The notes under the pieces are model-generated. The model saw only the letters and a list, made by a program, of their open reading frames with translations. It made no database searches and was not told the origin of the DNA. A stretch of DNA of 64,000 nt from Limisphaera sp026417315 (GTDB lineage: Bacteria > Verrucomicrobiota > Verrucomicrobiia > Limisphaerales > Limisphaeraceae), in contig NZ_JBMVQY010000001.1 of NCBI RefSeq assembly GCF_049537125.1, positions 806,001 to 870,000 on the forward strand, written 5' to 3'. This document shows positions 46,698 to 54,441 of this stretch, piece after piece. The position numbers and the translations under genes are program-made. Position 1 is the stretch's first letter. Each line of letters opens with the position of its first letter.

Positions 46698-48398
46698 TCA
46701 GACCGGCCGCACCCAATCAGCCGCCGTTCCCGCCCCGGCAGGTTTCAGGAACCGGGCGGCCTGCACCGGATCGAACCGATGGGCCACCGGGACCCGTCGG
46801 CCGATGCCGAAGGCCTTCGTGGTCACCTTCAATCCGGGCGGCGCCTGCCGTCGCTTGTACTCGCTGCGCTGGATCATCCGCACCACCTGTTCCACCGTGA
46901 CGCGATCGAACCCGGCCGCCACCATCTCCTCCATCGTCTGCCCGCGTACGACAAAGGCCTCCAGGATCGCATCGAGCACCTCGTAGGGCGGCAGGGTGTC
47001 CTGATCGGTTTGATTGGGCCGCAGCTCCGCCGAGGGCGGCTTGGTCAAACAGGCCTCCGGAATGATCTCGCGCTCCCGGTTCACCCAGCGCGCCAGGCGA
47101 TACACCATCGTCTTGGGCACGTCGCTGATCACCGCCAGCCCACCGTTCATGTCGCCATACAAGGTACAGTACCCCACCGCCAGCTCGCTCTTGTTGCCCG
47201 TCGTCAGCAGCAGCGAGCCAAACTTGTTCGAAAGCGCCATCAGCAACAGTCCGCGAATCCGCGCCTGCAGGTTTTCCTCGGTGACATCTTCCGCCAGCCC
47301 GGCAAACAGGGGTGCCAGTTGGGCCCTGCACGCTTCGAACACCGACTGGATGGGCAGCACGTCATAACGAATGCCCAGCCGCCGGGCCAGCTCCCGCGCG
47401 TCCTGCAAACTGCCGGGGGAAGAGTATTGCGAAGGCAACGACAAGCCGTGGACATTCTCCGCACCAAGGGCCCTCGCGGCGATGCAAGCCGTCAGGGCCG
47501 AATCGATGCCTCCGCTGAGCCCCAGCACCGCCCGCTGGAAGCCGCACTTGCGAAAGTAATCCCGCGTGCCCAGCACCAGTGCCGCCCACACCATGGCCTC
47601 CTCGGAAGGCTCGCAAAACGCCCGGGGCTGCGCGTCCTCCAGATCCACCCAGAGCAAATCCTCCTCGAAGGCGCGGCCCTCGGCGATCAGGCGTCCCTGC
47701 GCGTCGAACACCAGACTGTGCCCGTCGAAGACCAACTCGTCGTTGCCACCGACCTGATTGCAGAAAACCACCGGCCGCTGGAGCTTGCGCGCCAGGGACT
47801 GCAACATGGCGTACCGCGTCCGGGTCTTGCCCAGCCACCACGGCGACGCCGACAAATTCACCAGGATCTCTGCGCCCGCGGCCACCAGGTCCGCCGGCGG
47901 ATTGGATCGGTACCGTCGCTCGGGCCAGAAATCCTCGTCGTTCCAGATGTCCTCGCAAATCGTGATGCCCAGACGCCGACCGCGGAAGTCCACCGGCGGG
48001 TTGGAGGGCGCCGGATCGAAATACCGGTCCTCGTCGAACACATCGTACGTCGGCAGAAGCGTCTTGTGTCGCACCGCCACCACGCGGCCCGACTGCAACA
48101 AGGCCGCCGCATTGGCCAGACCCCGCCCCGGACGCGAGGCGCTTTCATCCACAAAGCCCACCAGCAATGCCGTCGTGCCCGCGGCCGCCGCCAGTTCTTC
48201 CAATGCGGCACGGTTCGCAGCCAAAAAACTGCGGTCGTACAGAAGGTCCCGCGGCGGATACCCGGTCACATACAGCTCCGGAGCCACCACCAAATCCACG
48301 CCCGCGGCCGCCCCCTCCCGGTACACTTCCAGCAGCCGGCGCACGTTGCCGGCGAAATCGCCGATGGTGGGATTCAGTTGTGCCAGCAGCAGCCGCAT
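46698..48398 (-). CDS. nadE: glutamine-dependent NAD synthetase
   Basis: Protein of 566 aa. The N-terminal nitrilase-type amidase (about 1-260) has the Glu-Lys-Cys set around 'RHKTLLPTYDVFDEDRYF' and 'ITICEDIW'. The C-terminal NAD synthase (about 285-566) has the ATP motif 'LGLSGGIDSALTACIAA'. It makes NAD from deamido-NAD with glutamine. The start 'MRLLLAQLNPTIGDF' at 48398, with GAGGGG upstream, fits the family. A Met 12 codons earlier (48434) overlaps the DUF192 stop by 4 nt and could instead be used. Confidence 0.94.
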   Translation of the reverse strand: MRLLLAQLNPTIGDFAGNVRRLLEVYREGAAAGVDLVVAPELYVTGYPPRDLLYDRSFLAANRAALEELAAAAGTTALLVGFVDESASRPGRGLANAAALLQSGRVVAVRHKTLLPTYDVFDEDRYFDPAPSNPPVDFRGRRLGITICEDIWNDEDFWPERRYRSNPPADLVAAGAEILVNLSASPWWLGKTRTRYAMLQSLARKLQRPVVFCNQVGGNDELVFDGHSLVFDAQGRLIAEGRAFEEDLLWVDLEDAQPRAFCEPSEEAMVWAALVLGTRDYFRKCGFQRAVLGLSGGIDSALTACIAARALGAENVHGLSLPSQYSSPGSLQDARELARRLGIRYDVLPIQSVFEACRAQLAPLFAGLAEDVTEENLQARIRGLLLMALSNKFGSLLLTTGNKSELAVGYCTLYGDMNGGLAVISDVPKTMVYRLARWVNREREIIPEACLTKPPSAELRPNQTDQDTLPPYEVLDAILEAFVVRGQTMEEMVAAGFDRVTVEQVVRMIQRSEYKRRQAPPGLKVTTKAFGIGRRVPVAHRFDPVQAARFLKPAGAGTAADWVRPV

Positions 48399-48430
48399 AT
48401 ACAGGTCGCCCCTCGACGCCAAAGCGCCCT

Positions 48431-48967
48431 TCATCGAAGCCCGAAAAACGTTTCGCGCAAACTGCCCCGCTCCGTGCGGATCAACGTCCCGGGCCCCAGT
48501 CCGTGTTTCCGGAACCAGTTCCGCGGCACCTCCAAAACATATTGCACCCGATCGGACTGCGAGGGCACCGGCCGCTCGTCCATCGGTTCCAAATCCACCA
48601 CCTCCAAAATCACCCCTTCAGGATCGATGTAGGCGGCCGACAGCGGCACGCGACAGTTTCGCATCCAAAAACTCCGCCGATCCGCATTCGGGAACACGAA
48701 CAACATGCCGTGGCCCTCCGGCAGGCTTTCCCGAAACATCATACCCGTGGCGATCTCCACCGGACGCCGCGCCACCTCGGCCACCAGCTCCTGACTGCCC
48801 AACCAAAGTTTCACCGTGGGCAGGGGCGGCTGAGCATGCAGCAGGTGGCCGTGCACCGGGTCCACCTCTGGAGCCAAACCCGCCGGCTCGGGTGGTTTCC
48901 CACAACCCGCTCCGACGCCCCACAATCCCAACGCCACCACGGTCCAGGCCATGATCCAACGGCTCAC
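48431..48967 (-). CDS. DUF192 family exported lipoprotein-like protein
   Basis: Protein of 178 aa starting with GTG (or the ATG at 48952). The N-terminus 'VVALGLWGVGAGCGK' looks like a lipoprotein signal. The DUF192 domain spans about 48-170, with 'ARRPVEIATGMMFRESLPEG', 'GMLFVFP', 'FWMRNCRVPLSAAYID' and 'VLEVPRNWFRKHGL'. The family is widespread and of unknown function. The promoter placed 8 nt before the GTG supports the longer form. It is coupled to nadE. Confidence 0.83.
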   Translation of the reverse strand: MSRWIMAWTVVALGLWGVGAGCGKPPEPAGLAPEVDPVHGHLLHAQPPLPTVKLWLGSQELVAEVARRPVEIATGMMFRESLPEGHGMLFVFPNADRRSFWMRNCRVPLSAAYIDPEGVILEVVDLEPMDERPVPSQSDRVQYVLEVPRNWFRKHGLGPGTLIRTERGSLRETFFGLR

Positions 48968-48975
48968 AGCCGCTC

Positions 48976-49004
48976 AGCATGACGGATCCCCCTGCGCAAT
49001 TCAA
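48976..49004 (-). promoter_or_regulatory. predicted DUF192-nadE promoter, leaderless type
   Basis: On the minus strand: -35 TTGAAT (49004-48999), 17-nt spacer, -10 CATGCT (48981-48976), then 8 nt to the GTG at 48967. Confidence 0.4.
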
Positions 49005-49022
49005 CCGAAGCCTCTGCGCGCC

Positions 49023-49167
49023 TCCGCAGGGGCGCATTTCCGTTTTTTGGGTCCCGGGTCCAAAAAAACCGGGGCAATGCCGCTTCCGCTCGGTTTCCCC
49101 TGATCGAGGTGGCCCGAATCTTGCCGAGTTTTCGGGGCTGTCCAACACAAGAAATGCGTCGGACAGC
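49023..49167 (-). repeat. dispersed repeat Y, minus-strand copy
   Basis: On the minus strand it runs from CTGTCCGACGCATTTCTTG to ACGGAAATGCGCCCCTGCGG. It aligns over its whole length with 53169-53030 (CTCTCCGACGCATTTGAGG at the start), 21380-21517 and 61400-61540. It lies directly downstream of block X on the same strand, which shows the usual order X then Y. Confidence 0.65.
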
Positions 49168-49265
49168 GGATCTGCGGCGGCCGCTGGACCCGCCTGCACC
49201 CACGCTCGGGCAAAAGCCTTCCCACCCCGCCCCGGCAACTCCCCACCAAACGCGCGTCTTCGGCA

Positions 49266-49469
49266 CGTGGTGGCTTTTGCCCCGAAGGCGGCGCGGACGC
49301 ATCCGCCAGGGGGGACGCCTCGAGCAACCCCGCTGCCTCAACAGCGGCTGAATGGCCGCGCCTCCCGAGTGTTGTCTGCGCGCCAACGCGGCGAGAATGC
49401 AACCCCCAGGGCAGGGACCCGGGTGCCCAGGTTGGCGCAATCCATCGCGCCCTGAACGGGAGGCAATTC
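49266..49469 (-). repeat. dispersed repeat X, minus-strand copy
   Basis: Reverse-oriented partner of 44526-44727. On the minus strand it reads GTTCAGGGCGCGATGGATTG, then a GGGCACCCGGG core, then GGCGCGGCCATTCAGCCG, then GGGGCAAAAGCCACCACG. Both copies keep order and spacing but differ at many bases, so they are old. Confidence 0.65.
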
Positions 49470-49605
49470 GGTGGGCCAGGCCGGGCCCTCGCGACGGGGA
49501 TGATCCAGGGGCGCCCGTTCGGGGCGCGGTCGTGGTTCGGGCACCGAATTTTCGGCGCGTTGCCCCCGGCTGTCGAATTGAACGGGCCTTGGGCACGCCG
49601 GGCGC

Positions 49606-49634
49606 TTGCATCGCAGCAACCACCGATCTAACTA
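49606..49634 (+). promoter_or_regulatory. predicted SOD promoter, leaderless type
   Basis: -35 TTGCAT (49606-49611), 17-nt spacer, -10 TAACTA (49629-49634), then 6 nt to the ATG at 49641. No Shine-Dalgarno sequence is present. It is the clearest leaderless case in the window. Confidence 0.55.
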
Positions 49635-49640
49635 TCGGGC

Positions 49641-50348
49641 ATGCTGACACGACGGGAAGCCCTCAAACGGACGACCATGGCCTTTTTGGGACTGGCCGCT
49701 GCCAGCCACACGCGCGCCCAAACCTCGTCGGCCCCGGCCGAACCGTTCGCCCTCCCTCCACTGCCCTATCCGGTGGACGCGCTGGAGCCGCACATCGACG
49801 CCCGAACCATGGAAATCCATCACCAGCGACACCACGGCGCCTATGTGGCGAACCTGAACAAGGCCGTTCTCGCCACACCCGAGTTGCAGGGACGTCCCCT
49901 GGAAGAAATGCTCAGCCATCTGGACCGCGTACCCGAATCCGTGCGTACCACGGTCCGAAACCACGGAGGCGGCCACTACAATCACACCTTGTTCTGGCAA
50001 ATGATGAGCCCGCGCAAAACCTCGCCGGCGGGCGAACTGGCCCGGGCACTGGAAACCGCCTTCGGGAGCCTGGCCGCCTTCCAAGAACAGTTCACCGCCG
50101 CGGCTTTGCGCGTCTTCGGCAGCGGCTGGGCCTGGCTGGTGTGGCAGCGCGGCCAGTTGCGCATCCTGACCACGCCCAATCAGGACACCCCTTTGGCAGA
50201 GCAGGCGCATCCGCTTCTCGGGGTGGATGTCTGGGAACATGCGTACTACCTCAAGTATCAGAACCGCCGTGCCGACTACGTGGCCGCCTGGTGGAACGTC
50301 GTGAACTGGGAATTCGTGGCCGAGCGTTACGCCCGCCGACCCGCCTGA
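49641..50348 (+). CDS. exported Fe/Mn superoxide dismutase
   Basis: Protein of 235 aa. A twin-arginine-like leader ('TRREALKRTTMAFLGLAAA', residues 3-21, cleavage near 26) precedes a normal SOD domain. Metal ligands are His60 ('MEIHHQRHH'), His115 ('NHTLFW'), Asp196 and His200 ('DVWEHAYYL'). 'NQDTPL' resembles the Mn-type 'NQDSPL'. It converts superoxide to peroxide and oxygen, apparently in the periplasm. The Tat route would let it fold and take up metal in the cytoplasm first. Confidence 0.9.
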   Translation: MLTRREALKRTTMAFLGLAAASHTRAQTSSAPAEPFALPPLPYPVDALEPHIDARTMEIHHQRHHGAYVANLNKAVLATPELQGRPLEEMLSHLDRVPESVRTTVRNHGGGHYNHTLFWQMMSPRKTSPAGELARALETAFGSLAAFQEQFTAAALRVFGSGWAWLVWQRGQLRILTTPNQDTPLAEQAHPLLGVDVWEHAYYLKYQNRRADYVAAWWNVVNWEFVAERYARRPA

Positions 50349-50753
50349 CCCCCGGCCACGCCTGATCTGCCCATCCGTTGCTCCGCCGCCGCACCACTCG
50401 AAGAAGCGTCAAAGAGCGCTTGTATTGCGCAGCCCTGAACCCTTCCCGCGCCAGACGCCCGCGAAGAGCGGGGCGGCAGGATGTCGGGCGCGAGATCACC
50501 CTCTGAGCGCGCCGGTTTCACCTCGTCGGTGCCATCCACAGAAAGGCATGGCAGCGCGCGCACTCGGTGCTGCTGGTGCAACTGCCGGAAGCGATCACGG
50601 CCTTGTTGGAATACGGCCCCGGGGTGACCGCCTCTGCCGGCTCGATTTCTGCGCCGCTCACCGACCGGGAGATCCGGCACGCGGGCCGTTCTCCGCTCCC
50701 TTCCCCGTTTTGCGCTGGCCAACGGAGAGGCGGCGGTCTTTACTGCTGCCCCC
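50349..50753. other. intergenic region before purM
   Basis: 405 nt with no recognisable gene. A TACTGC box (50741-50746) lies 7 nt before the purM ATG, without a good -35. Nothing else stands out. Confidence 0.4.
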
Positions 50754-51836
50754 ATGAAACGAAGTGCATATGCACAGGCAGGCGTGGACATTGCGCTGGG
50801 CAACCGGCTGAAGGCCAACCTGCCCCGGCTGCTGGCGCAGGCCCGCCGACCCGAGGTGCTGGGCAAGGTCGGGGGGTTCGGCGGACTGTTTGCCTTGCCC
50901 ACGCGGCGCTATCGCCAGCCCGTGCTGGTGTCGTCCGTGGACGGAGTCGGCACGAAGCTCAAGATCGCGTTTGCGATGGACCGACACGACACGGTCGGGC
51001 AGGACCTGGTCAACCATTGTGTGAACGACATCGCCGTCCTGGGGGCCGAGCCCCTGTTTTTCCTGGATTACATCGGGACCAGCCGACTCGAACCGCGGGT
51101 GTTCGAAGCGCTCGTACGCGGTCTGGCCGCCGCGTGTGCCGCCAACCGCTGCGCCCTCATCGGCGGCGAGACTGCACAAATGCCCGGCTTTTATGCCCCC
51201 GGCGAATACGATTTGTGTGGCGCCATCGTCGGGCTCGTGGAGAAGGCCGCCATCCTCGATGGGCCCCGACAGGTGCGCCGAGGGGATGCCGTCGTGGGTG
51301 TGGCTTCCAGTGGGTTGCACACCAACGGGTATTCGCTGGCGCGTCGAGTCTTCTTCGAACAATTGAAACTGCGTCCCGACAGCTACGTGCCCGAGTTGGG
51401 GACCACGGTCGGCGAGGAACTCCTCAAGGTTCACCTCAGCTACGGTCCCTTGATCCGGACGCTGCTGCGCAAGTTCAACGCAGGGGCGACGGCTTCCAGA
51501 ACGGCGCGCACCCGCAACAAAGGCGCGATTCACGCCCTGGCCCACATCACCGGGGGCGGTTTTATCGACAACATTCCCCGCGTGTTACCCGACTCCTGCG
51601 ACGTGGTGATCCGGAAGGGGACGTGGGACGTGCCTCCCGTATTCCGTTACCTGGCAGAGCGTGGGCGCATCCCCGAGTCCGAAATGTTTCACGTCTTCAA
51701 CATGGGGATCGGTCTGGTGGCGCTGGTGGCGGCGGAAGAGGCCGATGCGATCGTCCGTACCATTCGTCGGCACGGCCACGCCGCATGGTGCATCGGCGAA
51801 GTGGTTCGCGGGCAGGGGCGGACACGGATCGAATAG
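50754..51836 (+). CDS. purM: phosphoribosylformylglycinamidine cyclo-ligase
   Basis: Protein of 360 aa, usual length. It closes the imidazole ring to make AIR in purine synthesis. The family signature is 'SSVDGVGTKLKIAFAMDRHD' followed by 'GQDLVNHCVNDIAVLGAEPL', then 'ALIGGETAQMPGFY', 'GVASSGLHTNGYSLAR' and 'HITGGGFIDNIPRVLP'. It stands alone with no other pur genes nearby. Confidence 0.95.
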   Translation: MKRSAYAQAGVDIALGNRLKANLPRLLAQARRPEVLGKVGGFGGLFALPTRRYRQPVLVSSVDGVGTKLKIAFAMDRHDTVGQDLVNHCVNDIAVLGAEPLFFLDYIGTSRLEPRVFEALVRGLAAACAANRCALIGGETAQMPGFYAPGEYDLCGAIVGLVEKAAILDGPRQVRRGDAVVGVASSGLHTNGYSLARRVFFEQLKLRPDSYVPELGTTVGEELLKVHLSYGPLIRTLLRKFNAGATASRTARTRNKGAIHALAHITGGGFIDNIPRVLPDSCDVVIRKGTWDVPPVFRYLAERGRIPESEMFHVFNMGIGLVALVAAEEADAIVRTIRRHGHAAWCIGEVVRGQGRTRIE

Positions 51837-51897
51837 CGGAGCCCGGCGGGCGGGCGCTCGGGCGGGCCGCCCCGGCCGCAAGGGAGCAGTGAGGGAT

Positions 51898-52809
51898 TCA
51901 ATGCCCGTGGCCCTGGGAGCCCTGCGGAGCCGGCAAATGGGGGGATTCCACCGGGTCGTGCGCATGGGGAACGGATCCATGCTCCGGATGGGCGTGCCGA
52001 CCGATCCAGACCGCGAGGGCCACGCCCACCACGAGAGCCACGGTCAGTTTCGTCCGATCGTGGGCGTGGAACTGCAGCTCCGGCAGCAGGTCCGCACAGG
52101 CAATGCACAAGAAGGTACCGGCACAAAACGCCAGAGCCGCTCCCAGCCAGGCCGGGTGCGCTTCCCACACTGACTGTCCGCTCCAGTAAAACGCCAGGGC
52201 TGCCAGCGGCGTCACCAACGCAAACGCGAGATTCACCGGCACATACCAACGGCGTTGCGTGCCCGCCGCCACCATCAGGGTGGTCACGGACAACGCACAG
52301 AACGGCTTGTGGAACACCACCGCAAGGGACGTCCCCACTCCCAGGCCATGCCCGTGACCGTGATCGGCGGCCGCCACGGAAGCCGCCAGCGCCAGGCCGT
52401 CGAAAATCGAGTGGAGCGACAGGCCCAGAGCGACGCCGATCCAACCCAACGGACCGCTTCGCAGCAGGGAGGGCATGTGGGCGTGGCCGCAAGCCGAAGC
52501 GGGCTGTCCCTCCAGCACATCATGCTCATGAAAAGGCAGAAATCTTTGCAGGACGAACATGACCAGGAAGCCGGCCACGAACCAGCCCGCCGCCTGTTCG
52601 ACCGACCCCATGGCCCCGGCCGCGTGAGGGAACAGCTGAAGCAGCGCCAAACCGAACATGAGTCCCGCCACCATGCTCACCGCCACCTGCAACCGTGTAT
52701 GCGTCAGGGCCAGCCAAAACGGGACCGCGCCCCCCGCAAACGAGGCAGCGCCCACCACCACGCAGGACACCAGCAATTGAACCCACGGTGACACGGCGAT
52801 GTCGTTCAT
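51898..52809 (-). CDS. ZIP family metal transporter
   Basis: Protein of 303 aa with about eight helices. The helix IV-V metal path is visible as 'LGLSLHSIFDGLALAASV' and 'VVFHKPFCALSV'. His-rich loops ('HEHDVLEGQPASACGHAHM', 'DHGHGHG' and the C-terminal 'HAHPEHGSVPHAHD') suit binding of Zn or similar divalent ions. ZIP proteins move metal into the cytoplasm. The start at 52809 has GGAG eight nt upstream. Confidence 0.88.
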   Translation of the reverse strand: MNDIAVSPWVQLLVSCVVVGAASFAGGAVPFWLALTHTRLQVAVSMVAGLMFGLALLQLFPHAAGAMGSVEQAAGWFVAGFLVMFVLQRFLPFHEHDVLEGQPASACGHAHMPSLLRSGPLGWIGVALGLSLHSIFDGLALAASVAAADHGHGHGLGVGTSLAVVFHKPFCALSVTTLMVAAGTQRRWYVPVNLAFALVTPLAALAFYWSGQSVWEAHPAWLGAALAFCAGTFLCIACADLLPELQFHAHDRTKLTVALVVGVALAVWIGRHAHPEHGSVPHAHDPVESPHLPAPQGSQGHGH

Positions 52810-53622
52810 GGTCTTGTTCTCCGACTCCAGCCCCCAACCCTCTGCCCGGCTTCCCAGCGGCGCGCTCATGCCCTGCCCGTCTTGAAACCGACCCGGCTTG
52901 CGCCAGCCCGGGCAGCCCTTGCCCACCAAGGTTACGATCGCTGTCAACAGCGTCCCGGCCTGCTCCGCACCCGCGTCATCCTATGGCCTGGCGCCGTTTC
53001 GGAACAGGCTTTTCCCTCGGCACCAAGGGTCATGGGGGCTTTCGTCTTTCGAGCCCCCGGATTCAAGAATCCCGGCAAAATGACATTCTCCCCCGGCCTT
53101 CCCGGGTCGGTGAGGCCCGAAATCCCGTCGAGCCTTCGGGCGGTCGAAAACCTCAAATGCGTCGGAGAGTCCCGAGCTCCATGGAAAGCGACGAATGCAC
53201 CGCACCTGCCGACTCTGCTTGTGCTGGATTCTCACGGCGCGTTCCGCCAGCGCGGCGTTTGCCCGCGAATCTCTCCCACAGGATCTCCGAGGAGGCACAC
53301 CGGCTGAACGTCACAGTGCCCCCGGACCTGCCCGCACGAACAATCCCGGACGACGCGTGCAAGTTCCCACGAAGACCAGTGGGGGAACGATCGACAACAG
53401 GCCGGCCCGGGGCTGACCCATCTCGTGCGAGTGCCCATACCTGCAGCGGGCTCAAAGTCTCCGCCGGTGCAGACCGGGAGCGTGCCGCCGCCGTACTTCT
53501 GTCAAACGCCTTGGATCAACGGACAACCCGCTCAAGGAGTGGCTCCGGGCCGTGCGGTTCTTCGGACGGCAGGGGCACAGGCTCGCCCGGGTCGAACGGC
53601 GCGTTTTCTTCCGTGCAAAGGG
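52810..53622. other. long intergenic region between divergent ZIP gene and kdsB
   Basis: 813 nt with no recognisable gene. It contains a repeat copy (53030-53169, minus orientation). No convincing promoter for kdsB-pyrG could be chosen. Confidence 0.45.
53030..53169 (-). repeat. dispersed repeat Y, minus-strand copy
   Basis: Aligns over about 140 nt with 49023-49167 on the same strand. The start CTCTCCGACGCATTTGAGG and the phase GAAAGACGAAAGCCCCCATG at the end are recognisable. In one minus-strand frame both would read 'LSDAF.V.D.P' then 'FGP.R.G', but stops and frameshifts elsewhere argue against a real protein. Confidence 0.6.
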
Positions 53623-54441
53623 ATGCGTCCTCGGTTAGAAGAAAAGGGCGTGAAAACGGTGGGCATCATCCCGGCCCGGTACGGTTCGACGCGGTTTCCC
53701 GGCAAGCCTCTGGTTCCCATTGCCGGCAAGCCGTTGTTGCAACATGTGATCGAGCGATGTCGCCAAGCCCGGCGGCTGGCCGACCTGGTGGTGGCCACGG
53801 ACGATCCCCGGATCGCCGAGGTGGCCGCGCGTTTTTGCCGGGTGGAGATGACCCGTGCGGATCACCCCAGTGGGACCGATCGCGTCGCCGAAGTGGCGGA
53901 GAAACTGGAGTGCGAGGCCGTGGTCAACATCCAGGGGGACGAACCCCTGGTGGACCCGGCGGTGGTGGACGCGGTGGCCGGGGCTCTGGAGTCGGCGGAA
54001 ATGTCCACGGCCGCCGCCCCGTTGGAGCAACCGGAGGACTATCACAACCCGAACGTGGTCAAAGTGGTGGTCAGCCTGTCGGGTCGGGCGCTGTACTTTT
54101 CGCGACGGCCCCTGCCCTATTTGCGGGATGCAGCAGACCAGCCCGTGCCGGTCCAGCTGGGCCGGTTTCCGTTTCTGCGTCACGTCGGGTTGTACGGGTA
54201 CCGCCGGGCCACCCTGTTGCAACTGGTTCGCTGGCCCGTGTCGGCCCTGGAGCAGGCGGAGCGGCTCGAGCAGTTGCGCGCCCTGGAGCACGATGTGGCC
54301 ATCGCCGTTGTGCGCGTGGCCCACGCCGGGGTGGGCGTGGATGTCCCGGAGGATGTGGCCCGTGTCGAACAGCTTCTGGCCGCTGCCGGTAACGCTGCGG
54401 ATGCCGCCGCGGTCCAACCCCTTTCGAGCGTGTCACCATGA
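53623..54441 (+). CDS. kdsB: CMP-KDO synthetase
   Basis: Protein of 272 aa (263 if the GTG at 53650 is used; both have only weak ribosome sites). It activates KDO with CTP for LPS inner core. 'GIIPARYGSTRFPGKPL' is the nucleotide site, then 'VVATDDPRIAEVA', 'HPSGTDRVAEV' and 'VNIQGDEPLVDP'. It overlaps pyrG by 4 nt (ATGA), which couples CTP consumption with CTP synthesis. The arrangement kdsB-pyrG fits a Gram-negative envelope. Confidence 0.94.
   Translation: MRPRLEEKGVKTVGIIPARYGSTRFPGKPLVPIAGKPLLQHVIERCRQARRLADLVVATDDPRIAEVAARFCRVEMTRADHPSGTDRVAEVAEKLECEAVVNIQGDEPLVDPAVVDAVAGALESAEMSTAAAPLEQPEDYHNPNVVKVVVSLSGRALYFSRRPLPYLRDAADQPVPVQLGRFPFLRHVGLYGYRRATLLQLVRWPVSALEQAERLEQLRALEHDVAIAVVRVAHAGVGVDVPEDVARVEQLLAAAGNAADAAAVQPLSSVSP

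Larger units (their letters stand above)
48968..49640. other. intergenic region between divergent DUF192 and SOD genes, repeat-rich
   Basis: 673 nt with leaderless-type promoters at both ends (48976-49004 and 49606-49634) and the longest repeat tract of the window between them (49023-49469, minus orientation, blocks X then Y). No gene is credible here. Confidence 0.6.

Noticed and set aside
48996..49620. Overlapping open frames in the DUF192-SOD gap resembling frames at 53030-53169
   Set aside because: The apparent protein similarity is a by-product of DNA-level repeat similarity; frames are not kept across all copies.
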